DNA from: Cesiribacteraceae bacterium YIM B00369 | Lineage (GTDB): Bacteria > Bacteroidota > Bacteroidia > Cytophagales > Cyclobacteriaceae | Length of the DNA stretch: 64,000 bases | NCBI GenBank assembly: GCA_017948555.1 | Contig: JAFMYY010000004.1 | Span: forward strand, 186,001-250,000 | Direction: 5' to 3' | Shown: piece by piece, positions 19,615-31,900 of the stretch | Numbering within the stretch: position 1 is the stretch's first letter | Layout of the letters: each line of letters starts with the position of its first letter | Position numbers and translations under genes: made by a program | The notes under the pieces: generated by a model | Databases searched by the model: none | What the model saw: only the letters and a program-made list of their open reading frames with translations | What the model was told of the DNA's origin: nothing

Positions 19615-19910
19615 AGTTTGTAGTTGTTAAACTTCCGGTTCTGTGGTTTCGGATTTGCGTTATATTAAAAAAGGGTTCTGCTTAAATTTTTGAGTTCTAA
19701 ACATTATCCTGTATTCCGGAAGCATCTCCGGATCAGCGGCTATAAAAGACATAAAATAAGCCTGACAGCCTCCTGTTTTGAAAAATTATTAAAACCACCC
19801 ATGGCTTCAGCAATGGGTGGTCTATCTTAAAAATGATATCAGATTGCTCAGGGAATACCTATAATGAACTTTTCCAATCCTTTTTCGTTTAAAAAAAATT
19901 AAATTTCTTA
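19615..19910. other. Spacer between the two NRPS genes
   Basis: This 296-base spacer is AT-rich and contains no plausible gene. It holds the terminator-like hairpin at 19785-19821. I could not find a good TAnnTTTG box in the remaining 170 bases before the downstream gene, so whether that gene has its own promoter is open. Confidence 0.6.
19785..19821 (-). terminator. Intrinsic terminator-like hairpin between the two NRPS genes
   Basis: A perfect 9-bp stem (ACCACCCAT / ATGGGTGGT, 19821-19813 with 19802-19794) encloses a 10-base loop. On the minus strand it is followed by TTTAATAATTTTTC. It lies about 90 bases after the stop of the upstream NRPS gene. It could end that transcript or act as a partial terminator between the two synthetase genes. 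Confidence 0.6.
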
Positions 19911-22900
19911 CTATAGTTCAAAAACCTCCACGTCTTCATCGTCCTCATCCACAGAATCGGTATCTATGGATACAGCCTCAATATATTCTGCCAGATCAGC
20001 GATACAACTGAATTTAAACAAGGTATTTACCGGAATTTCAAGAGAAAATTCTTCCCGGATATGAGAGACAATCCTTACAACCAGCAAAGAATCCCCTCCT
20101 AATTCAAAAAAGTTATCTTTCACTCCAACCTGTTCCAGTTTAAGCAAATCCTGCCATATCCCGGCAAGCTTTTCCTCTGTTTCCGTACGTGGCGCTACAT
20201 ACTGATGGGTAAGCAGCTCATTCAGATCCGGCTCAGGCAGTGCTTTCCTGTTAACCTTCCCGTTTGGCGTCAGCGGCAGTTCAGAAAGGGTAATAAGGAT
20301 GGCCGGCACCATATAATCGGGAAGCTTTGACCGGAGGTGAGCAAGTACCGCCTCTTTAAGATAGCTTTCCTGTGGCACCACATAGCCTATAAGGCGCTTG
20401 TTCCCATTACCATCTTCTTTGGCAACCACCACACCACGACCTACCCCATCGCATTGCTGCAGTACGCTCTCAATTTCGCCGAGCTCAATACGGTAACCTC
20501 TTATTTTCACCTGGTCATCCATACGGCTGAGGTATTCCACCTCTCCATCGGGAAGCCAGCGGGCAAGATCGCCGGTCCTGTACATTCTGGCTCCCGGGCG
20601 GGAGCTGAACGGGTCGGGGACAAATCGCTCTGCCGTTAAATCAGGGCGGTTATGATAAGCCCGCGCCAAACCATCTCCTCCAATGCACAGCTCTCCTGCC
20701 ACCCCTACAGGGGCCAGGTCTCCGGCCTTATCGAGAATGTAAAAACTGGTGTTGGCAATAGGTTTACCAATGGTAATTTTCTCAGCTGTCTTGAGTTCTT
20801 TACAGCTTGACCAGATGGTGGTCTCCGTCGGCCCGTACATATTCCATACCCTCGGACTTATTCTGGTGAGGGAATCCTTCAATTCTTCCCTTACCGCTTC
20901 ACCCCCTACCAGGATCGTTACTTCTTCGTTATTTCCCCAGCCGCTGTCGAGCAGCATTTGCCAGGTAGCAGGGGTGGCCTGCATAAAGGACGGACTGTGT
21001 TCGCTTAACATTTCCTTCAGCCGGAAACCATCTGCAGCCGACTCTTTAGGCGCGATAATTACTTTTCCACCAACCAGCATTGGCAGGTACAGCTCCAGGT
21101 AAGATATATCGAAGCTATAGGTAGTCACCGCAAGCAGGCTGGCGCAGGATTCCACCTCCAGGATATCCCGCATGGAAAACAGGAAGTTAACCAGAGAACT
21201 GTGTTCAATTAAAACACCTTTAGGCTTTCCGGTAGATCCTGAAGTATAGATTACATAAGCAAGGTTTGATGGTGTTGCCTCTGCATCAGGACGTGAAGTG
21301 GACTCTTCGGCGATTATGCTCCAGTCTTCATCCAGCTTCACCAGCTCTCTTTCCCCTCCGCCTGCAAGCATTTCTGCAGTGTTACTGCCTGCCAACACCA
21401 GCTCAGCACCCGAATCTTCGAGCATATAGTGTATCCTCTCCTGTGGGAAGGAAGGATCAAGGGGCACATAAGCAGCTCCTGCTTTCAGTACGCCCAATAA
21501 ACCTATAACCATTAAAGGAGAACGGTCCATACATACAGGTACAAGACTTTCCTCTTTCACTCCTTTTTTACGGAGGTACTGCGCTAACTGGTTTGCACGC
21601 CTGTTCAGCTGTTCATAGCTCAGCTCTTCGCCTTCATAAACCACAGCAACGGCATCAGGATTTTTAGCCACCTGCTCTTCAAATATTGCCACCAGGCTTT
21701 TATCCTTAGGGTAGTCAACAGCAGTTTCATTAAAGCCTTCAATAAGCTGTTTCTTTTCATTACTGCTCAGGAGCGGAATCCGGTCTAACCCGGTTGCAGG
21801 TGCTTCCATTAACTCTACCAGAAGGTGCTGATAATGGTCCATCATCCGCATAACGGTTGATTCCCTGAACAGATCGGAGCAATACTCCACGTTCATGTGC
21901 AGCCCTTCAGGCCGCTGGGTTATATCCAGTGTAAGATCGAACTTAGTTGTAGCGTTCTTCAGCTCTTCAGGACTAAAAGTAAGACCTTCTAACTCAATGG
22001 ATGGTACCGCCGGGGTATTCTGCATAGCAAACATTACCTGGAACAGCGGGCTGCGGCTCATATCGCGGGTTACCCCTACAGCTTCCACCACTTTCTCGAA
22101 TGGGATATCCTGCTGGGTATAAGCTTCCAGGGTTGTTTCTTTTACCTGCTTCAAAAGATCGCGGAAACCAGCATTCCCTTCCAGCCTGCTGCGCAGGGCC
22201 AGGGTATTTACAAAGAAACCGATGAGTGGCTCCACTGCAGGTTGCGTGCGGCCTGCAATCGGGCTGCCTACGCAAATATCTTCCTGCCCGCTGTAACGAT
22301 ACAACAAGACCTTAAATGCCGCCAGCATACTCATGTACAGGGTTACTCCCTCTTTTTTAGAGAACTGCTCCAGCTTTTGGGTTAACTTCCTGTCAAAGTT
22401 CACCTCAATTCTGCCACCACGGATGCTCTGCACCGACGGGCGCACAAAGTCTGTAGGCAGTTGCAGGGTTTCAAGGCCTGCCAGCTTCTGTTTCCAGTAA
22501 TTCTGCTGCTGCTCCAGCACTTCTCCCTGCAGGTATTCCCGCTGCCAATGTGCATAATCACGGTACTGAACCGGTAGCTCAGGCAGGTTTGGTTCTCTGC
22601 CCTGCAGGGCTGCTTCGTAAAGTTCTGCAAGCTCTTTCACCAGGACAGTTACCGACCAGCCATCGGAAGCAATGTGATGCAGTACAACCAGCAGCAGGTG
22701 CTCATTTTCAGAAATGCGCAGCAATACTGCCCTCAACATATAGTCTTTACCCAGGTCGAAAGGCTCCTGAACAGTTTTTTGAATATAAGCCTGCATACCT
22801 GTTGAATCCAGGAATGCATCAGAATCCATGTAATTCAGTTTCCACCTGTCGGCTTCCATTACCTCCTGGTAAGCTTTATTACCCTCCTGCAGGAGAACGG

Positions 22901-25900
22901 TGCGGAGAGCCTCATGCCGGTCCACAATCTGACGGAATCCATCTTCAAAAGCTTCAATATCGATTTTTCCCTTTAACCTGAAAACAGCGGGCAAATGATA
23001 GTGGCTGCTGCCCTGCAGCTGATCGATAAACCAGAGGCGTTCCTGTGAGAAAGATAAAGGGAATTTACTTTCCTGAGTGCGCGGAACAGCGTTGATTGGA
23101 GGTAACAGTGAACCGGATTTTTTATCGGATTTGATTTTTTCGGCTATCCCTCCCAGTGTGGGGTGAGCAAAAACCTCTTTAATCTGTAGCTCGGTTCCAA
23201 AGTTTTTACGTACCGCCGACACCATTTTGGTCACTAAAAGAGAATGTCCTCCAAGTTCAAAGAAGTTATCCTCCACGCCCACACGATCCACGTTCAACAA
23301 GCCCTGCCATACGGCTGCAAGCTTTTCTTCGGTTTCATTCCGGGGAGCAATATATAAAGTGCTAAGGGCTTCAGATGCATCCACCTCAGGAAGTGCTTTT
23401 TTATCGACCTTCCCGTTCCTGGTCAGTGGAATTTCTTCCAGCTCCACCAGTGCAGAAGGAACCATATAATCAGGAAGGCTCTTTTTTAACTGCCCGGTGA
23501 TTTGGTCTTTGTCGAATGCCCCGTCAGGCACCACATAGGCCACCAGTTGCTTATTGCCGGCTTCATAGGTTTTTGCCAGCACCACCGCCTGTTTTACTCC
23601 CTTGCATTGAGTAAGCACATTCTCTATTTCTCCGGGTTCTATACGGTAACCCCGTATTTTCACCTGTTCATCAATCCTGCCCAGGTACTCCAGGTTCCCG
23701 TCAGGCAACCACCTTGCAAGGTCACCTGTTTTATACATCCTGGATTCCGGTTCCCCGCTGAATGGATCCTGCACAAATTTCTCTGAGGTGAGTTCAGGGC
23801 GGTTCAGATAGCCTCTTGCCACCTGCACACCTGCCACACACAGCTCGCCGGCAACTCCCTGAGGTACCAGACGGCCCGTTTTATCGAGCACATAGGCACG
23901 TGTATTGCTGACAGGCTTTCCAATAGGAGGCAAGCCTCCTTCTTCACCCGTAAGTGTATAGGCGGTAGCCACAACAGTATTTTCTGTCGGTCCGTAATGG
24001 TTTACCAGCTTCCAGCTTAAGTGGGCTGTGGAGAGGGCGCGAAGCTGATCCCCACCTGTTAAAACATATTTCAGGGCAAGATTTTCCGGCTGCCTGAGCT
24101 TTACCAGCTGATCGACAATGGCGGTAGGTACAAAACTATGGGTAATTCCTTTTCTATGGAAGAACGAAAATAATCCCTCCACATCCAGCCGCTGCTCATT
24201 GTCTATAATGTGCAGGCTGGCGCCTGAAAGTAATACCGGCCATACTTCCCAGGCCGAGGCATCAAAGCCAACACCCGCCATCATGGTTGATTTACTTAGC
24301 GGATTTAGGCCATATTCTTTAATATGCCAGCTGCAAAGATTTACTACTCCACCATGCTCTACCAAAACGCCTTTAGGTTTTCCGGTAGATCCTGAAGTAT
24401 AGATAACATAAGCAAGCTTATCCGGCTGTAGCTGAATGCCCGGATTTTTCACTGACTCCCCGGATACCTGATCCCAGTTGGAGTCCAGCAATAAGAACTC
24501 TCCTGAATCGTCTGCGATCAGCTGTTTATGAGCACTGCTGCTCAATACCAGGGGAGCTGCCGTATCCTGCAGCATGTACCGGATTCTTCCTTCCGGATAG
24601 GATGGATCAACAGGAACATAAGCTCCTCCTGCTTTCAGGATGCCCAGCAAGGCCGTTACCAGCTCAATGGACCTCTCCATACAAACCGGTACGATGGTTT
24701 CTTCCCCTACTCCCTTCTTAATCAGATAGTTTGCCAGCTGGTTGCTTCGGATATTCAGCTCCTCATAGGTGAGGAAAGCTCCTCCATGGGCAACTGCCAC
24801 GGCTGCAGGGTTGGTTGCTGCCTGTGCTTCAAACAGGGAAACAAGGGTTTGATCCTGCGGATAAGCTACTGAGGCGGGGTTGAATTCATTGATCAGAATT
24901 TGTTGCTCTTCATCCCTTACCAGCTCAAGTTGCGCCAATTTAATAGCCGGCTGACGGATAATCTGCTCCATTACAAGAGCAAAATGAGCTTTTATTCTCT
25001 TTACATCTTCTTCCTGTAATAAAGCTGCGTTATAGCTGAATATGACAGACAGCTGCTCAGTGCTTTTTGCAATTATGGATAGCGGGTAGTTGGTGTGCTC
25101 CTCCATTTCAAGCTCATCCACCTGTAAACCTCTTTCCGGTGAAAGCACTTCTCCCATAGGGTAATTTTCAAACACCAGCAGGGTGTCAAAAAGATCGCCC
25201 CGGATTCCCTGCCACTTCTGGATGACCGGAAGCGGTGTATGCGCATAGTCCCTTGCATGGGTATGTCCCTCCTGCAAGCCCAGGAGCCAGTCTTTTACAG
25301 ATTCTTGTGCCCTGAAACCGGACCGTAGCGGAATGGTGTTGATATAAAGGCCAACCCTCGTTTCCGATCCTTCCAGTTCAGTTGGCCGGCCGGCAACAGT
25401 AACTCCAAATACCGCATCGTCCTGCCCTGTATAGGAAGAAAGCAGGTAACTCCATACCCCCTGTACAATGGTGTTAACCGTCAGGTGGTGCGACTGGCAG
25501 AACTGCTGAAGTTCTTTATTAGCAGAGTCATCGAGGAGGAGTTCCATGTTGCGGTATTCATCTCCCCCTTTGGTTCTGTCCCTGTCTTTATTCCCGTTAT
25601 CAGCCACAAAAGGAAGTAAACATGGTTCTTCCACACCGGAAAGATATTCCTTCCAGAATTGTTCTGCTTCCTGCGGATCTTTTTGCTCCAGGTAACGGAT
25701 AAAGTCTTCATAACGGTCTTCTTCCTGCTGCAAAGGCTCCGCCCCTGATTTTAATTGCTCGTAAGTTGTAAGCAATTCGTGCATCAGTACAGGCATGGAC
25801 CACCCATCCAGCAACAAGTGATGGTGGGTCCATATCATCTGGTACACCTCTTCGGAGAGCCTGATAAGCGTTAGCCTTAACAGTGGCGGTTGTGCAAAGT

Positions 25901-28900
25901 CGAAACCTTTTCTTATATCTGCTTTACGGAATGCGGCAAGCTCCAGTTGCTGCTCCCTTTCCGGAAGTCCACTGTAGTCCAGCACTTCAAAAGGAAGCTC
26001 TACTGCTTTATGGACACATTGCACCGGCACACTCATTTGCTGGTGGAAGGAGCTCCTGAGGATGCTGTGCTTTTGCAGCAGTAATTCCCAGCTCTGACGG
26101 AATTCCTCCACCTTTAAATTTGTAAGGCGGCAATTCAGCTGCTCCATATAGGCAGGAGACTCACTGTCGTACAGACCGTGGAAAAATAATCCTTCCTGCA
26201 TCGGGCTTAAGCTGTAAACGCTGCTGACCTGCCCGCGAAGCGGTTTTCCGTTCAGCTCAGTTTCAAGGAAATCCTCCAGCTCTTCATAGCCTGCCTTTCC
26301 TGTTAAACCATAATCAGACGGAGTAAGCTGGGTGCCGGGTTTTTGCTGGCAGTGGATAATTAAGCGGGTAAGCTCTTTCAAATAAGCATTCGCAAGGGCT
26401 TCTATGGTATCCTCCTTAAAAAGAAGGGATGAGTAGCGCCACTCCAGCTGAAGTTGCCCGTCAACAATGGATGCACTGACATCAAGCTTCGTGGTCTGGT
26501 GATTCTTTTCCCCTGTTGCTGCGCCTGATGATTCATTTGCAGGAGCAAACCATTCACTTCCATTCACTGCATTATCAAGCTGGCCCAGGTAATTAAATAC
26601 CACTTCAAGCCTTAGCCCTTTCAGGCTTTCGCGCACTCCGGCATCAGGATGCATATAGCGTAAAGCACCAAATCCCAGGCCTTTATCAGGAATTCCCCGG
26701 AGCTGTTCCTTTACTGACTGTATAACTCCCGATGCAGAACGGGAGGCATCAGGTGCAAGCAGTACCGGATATAAATTTGTGAACCAGCCCACTGTGCGGC
26801 TGATATCCATTTCCGGTGAAATATCCTCCCGTCCATGGCCTTCGAGTCCGATTAATACCTGCTCTTTCCCGGTCCAGTCACTTAAAGATTTTGCAAGTGC
26901 AGCCAGTAAGAAGTCATTTATTTCAGTATTATATGCGCGGTGTACTTCTTTTAATAAAGCCTGTGTAAGGAAGCTGTTTAATGGCAGCTTAAAATTTTGC
27001 TGACTGCCTGTTTCTGTTGCTTCCGTTTCATTCAGGTCTGAAGGAAGGCTGAAGTCTGTACCTGCAACCTTCTGCCAGTACGCCTGCTGGCGGATTGCTT
27101 TTGTAGCAGCATACTGCTGAAGGGTTTCATGCCACTGACGGTAAGAACTGGTTTTGGACCCCAGCATAACGGGCATTCCGGAATCCATAGCCTGCAGAGC
27201 TGCTTCAAGATCCTCAAGCAGAATTCTCCAGGAAACCCCATCCACAGCAAGGTGATGTATTACCAGCAACAAACGGTTATGGGATTCACCGGCAGGAGTC
27301 TGCATCAATACGAAGCGCATTAATTTACCGCTGCCCGGGTCGAGGCTCTTTTGCCACTCATTACAGGCCGCAGTAATTTCAGCAGCCAGCTTTTCGCTTT
27401 CCGTTTCTTTTAATACAACCTTTTCTACTTTTCTTTTTTCATCAATGAATTCACCATAGTGCTGCTGCCATTCCCCGTCTTTATTTTCATAGATAAACCT
27501 AAGTACATCGTGTTGCGCTACCAGGGCAGAAAATGCCTGATTAAGCTGATCAGAGGTAAGCGATTTGTCTACCTTAAGGAGCAGGGACTGGTTAAAATGA
27601 TTTGGTTCATCAAAACCCTGCTCAAAGAACCACTGCTGGATAGGAAGCAATCCTGCGGATCCGGTCAGTACTTCCTGCTCTGTGCGGATGCCAGCTTCCT
27701 CTGTTACCACGCCAGCCAGGGAGGCGATGGTCTGGTGCTCAAAAACATCCCGCGGCTGGAAGTGGAAACCTTCTTTACGTGCCCGGCTCACAAGCTGAAT
27801 TGTGATAATGGAGTCACCGCCTAATTCAAAAAAGTTGTCTTCCACACCAACTCTTTCCTGCTGCAGGAGATCCTGCCATATGGCTACCAGCTTTTCTTCT
27901 GTTTCTGTGCGTGGCGCTACATAAGAGGAGGTAATGGAAGCCGCAGCATCCACATCAGGAAGTGCTTTCCTGTCCGTTTTTCCATTTACTGTTAAAGGAA
28001 TAGCATCAAGTTCCACCAGTACCGATGGTATCATATAATCCGGAAGGCTTTTCTTCATTTCCCGGATAACAGCATCCTTGTCAAGGAGGTCTTCTGCTAC
28101 CACATAACCTATAAGGCGCCTGTTGCCTGCTGCATCTTTTCTGGCAAGCACAACTGCCTGCTCCACTCCTTTACATTCCTTCAGCACGTTTTCCACTTCG
28201 CCAGGCTCAATCCTGTAGCCCCTTATTTTCACCTGGTCATCCACCCTGCCCAGGAACTCCAGATTCCCGTCAGGAAGCCACCTGGCGAGGTCGCCTGTTT
28301 TGTACATCCTGGCTTCAGGATCCGCGCTGAAAGGATCCTGCACGAATTTTTCTGCAGTAAGTTCTCCCCTGTTCAGGTAACCTCTTGCTACCTGTACGCC
28401 TGCCACGCAAAGTTCTCCGGCTACGCCCTGTGGAACCATCCTGCCCCATTTATCAAGCACGTAAGCACGGGTGTTGCTTATTGGTTTACCTATCGGAGGC
28501 AAACCTTCTTCATTGCCTTTAAGGGTATAAGCCGTGGACACAACTGTATTCTCCGTTGGTCCGTAATGGTTCACCAGCTTCCAGCTGAGGTGTGCTGTTG
28601 AAACGGTTCTCAGCTGGTCGCCTCCTGTCATTACATATTGCAGGGCCAGGCCCTCCGGCTGCTCTGCATCTGCCAGCCCCTCTACCAGGGCGGTAGGAAC
28701 AAAGCTGTGGGTAATGCCTTTCTGCTCATACAAGGACAAAAGCTTTTCTGTTTCCAGACGCTGCCCGTCAGATACAATGTGAAGACTGGCTCCTGACAAT
28801 AAAACTGGCCATATTTCCCAGGCGGAGGCATCAAAACCCACCCCTGCCATCATGGTCGATTTACTTGCCCGGCTCAGGCTGTATTCCTGAATATGCCAGC

Positions 28901-31900
28901 TGCAAAGGTTCACCACTCCCCTGTGCTCCACAAGCACACCTTTGGGCTTGCCTGTTGAGCCTGAAGTGTATATTACATAAGCAAGGTCCGAAGGCTGCAG
29001 GTTTGTGGCAGGATTCTGATCAGACTCAGCTGCTATTTCTTCTGCCTGAGCATCTAACAGCACCACATCACAAATGCCTTCTGAAAGGTGCTGATAGGTA
29101 CTGTTGCTCAGTACCAGCGAGGCTCCCGTATCTTCCAGCATATAACGGATCCTTTCTGCAGGATAGGAAGGATCTACCGGCACATAAGCCCCTCCTGCTT
29201 TCAGGATCCCAAGCAAAGCAGTTACGAGATCAGCAGACCTGCTAAGACATACAGGCACAAGGCTTTCTTTTGCCAACCCTTTCTTTATCAGGTAGGCGGC
29301 CAGTTGATTGCTGCGTGCATTCAATTCCCTGTAAGTAAGCGAACCTTCCGGACCTGAAACTGCTGTTGCATTCCCGTTTTCGGCCGCCTTTTGCTCAAAT
29401 AGCGATACAAGGCTCTGGTCTTCCGGAAAGGCTGCAGCGGAAGGGTTAAAATCCCTGATCAGCTTTTGCTGTTCTTCTTCCCTCACAATTTCCAGTTTGC
29501 CGATGGCCGTTTCCGGCTTTTGAATCAGGCCTGTCAGGAGCATTTCGAAATGCCCCAGCATACGCTCTATGGTAGCTTCTGTGAATATATCTTTGCTGTA
29601 TTCAACATTAATATCTATTTCACCACCAGTAACTTCCGCATTAAAGCTAAGGTCAAACTTGGCAGTTGTATTCTCCAGCTTTTCACCTTTAAAAATCAGG
29701 CTGTCTGTTTGCAGGTCGGGTACTGCAGGAGTATCCTGAAGTGAGAACATTACCTGAAAAACAGGGCTTATGCCCATGTTCCGGGGAACGCCTAAAGCTT
29801 CCACCACCTTTTCAAATGGAACATCCTGATGCTCATAAGCATCCAGGGTATTTGCTTTTACTGCCTGCAGCAGGCTGCGGAAACCGGCAGCAGGATCTAT
29901 ACCGGAACGTATTGCAAGGCTATTGACGAAAAAGCCAATCATCGGGTCCAGTTCCGGAAGTCTTCGTCCTCCGACAGGAATTCCCACACAAATATCTTCC
30001 TGTCCGCTGTAGCGATGCAGCAGCACTTTCAGAGCTGAAAGAAGGCTCATAAATAAGGTGGATCCTTCCTTCCCGGAGAAGTTTTCCAGCTGCTTCACCA
30101 GATTCCGGTTCAGCCTCAGGCTTTGCATTCCGCCGGCATTGCTTTTTACAGCAGGGCGGGAATAATCTGTTGGAAGGCGGAGCGTCTCAAGCCCCTGAAG
30201 TTTTTCCTTCCAGAAACTGAGCTGCGCATCCTGCACCTCTTTTAAATAATTACGCTGCCACATGGCGTAATCGCCATACTGAACAGGCAAAGGCTCCAAT
30301 CCGGCCAGTTCGGGGTCTCCGCCGGTTTCGTAAAGGCGAAGCAGTTCCTGCGCAAGTATTGGAACAGACAAACCATCTGAAGCAATATGATGAAGGACCA
30401 CCACCAGAAGATGTTCCTGCTCAGAAAGCTCAACCACCACAGCCCTGAGCATAAAATCGTAGTTCAGGTCGAATGGCTCCATAATGGCTGCTTTTATAAA
30501 AGCATTTAAATCCTTTTCATCCGCAAAAGAATGACCATCCATAAAACTTAACTCCAGGTCCGCATCGAGCACCTGCTGGTATCCCTTTCCATCTTCCTGG
30601 CGGATAACGGTGCGCAGCACTTCGTGGCGGCGGACAATCTGCCGGAAAGCCCCTCCCAGTGCTTCTTTATTCAGATCACCTTTAAGGCGGTAAACAGCAG
30701 GCAGGTGATAGTGTGTACTCCCCTGCAGCTGATCAATAAACCATAAGCGCTCCTGGGAGAAGGACAGCGGAAGCTTTCCTTTCCGGTTAACAGGAACAAC
30801 CGGTGGCAATATTTCTGCTGAACCGGCTGACATTATTTTCCCTGCCAGTCCGGCAATAGCAGGATTTTGGAATATATCTTTAATCTGCAGCTCTACTTTG
30901 AACTCACGGCGCAACATGGAAAGTAAGCGCACAGCAAGGAGAGAATGGCCGCCCAGCTCGAAGAAGTTGTCCTCCACCCCTACCCGGCCAGTCCGGAGCA
31001 GATCCTGCCACATCTCAGTAAGTTTCCCTTCGGTTTCGTTTCGCGGTGCAACATAGCGGCTGCTGATGTTATCCGCAGCATCCACATCAGGAAGGGCTTT
31101 TTTATTTACCTTACCGTTCGATGTTAAAGGAATTTCATCAAGCTCTGCCAGCATTGATGGCAGCATATATTCAGGGAGTTTATCTTTCAGCTGACTGATG
31201 ACAGATTCTTTGTCCAGGGTTCCTTCAGGAACCACATATGCCACCAGCCTTGCATTACCGGAAGCATCCCCTTTTGCCACCACTACAGCCTGGCGGATGC
31301 CTTTACACCTGTTCAGCGCACTTTCAACTTCACCCGTCTCTATGCGGTAGCCCCTTATTTTCACCTGGTCATCCAGGCGGCCCAGGTAAGTAAGGTTGCC
31401 ATCGGGCAGCCACCGTACGAGGTCTCCGGTTTTGTATAACCGGGATTCAGGATCATCAGAAAAAGGATTGGAGACAAAGCGCTCCGCGGTAAGCTCAGGA
31501 AGGTTTAAATAACCTCTTGCCACCTGAACCCCGCCAATATACAATTCTCCTGCAGCTCCTTCAGGAAGCAGCTTTCTGTTGCCGTCCAGGACGAAAAGCT
31601 GTGTATTTGCCACCGGCCGGCCTATTGGTACCAGCTTTTCTTCCTGGTTATTTTCAGGAGAAAAGAGGTATTCTGTTGCCGTTACAGTAGTTTCAGTAGG
31701 GCCATATTCATTATAGAAACTCACATAGCCACCCCAGGCTTCAGCCAGTTCTGCAGGGCAGGCTTCCCCCCCGGCAATAACCCTTTTCAAACGGCCATAT
31801 TTTCCCGGCATCAGCTGTTGCAGGAAAGAAGGAGTAGCATGCAGGTGTGTCGCACCCTGATCCTCAATTAGCTGCACCAGCTTTTCGGAATCAAGCATGG

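Noticed and set aside
1-19900. Many plus-strand open frames of 60-190 codons antisense to the NRPS
   Set aside because: They are shadows of a continuous 6538-codon minus-strand frame with full NRPS motifs; their repeated similar sequences simply mirror the repeated A and C domains.
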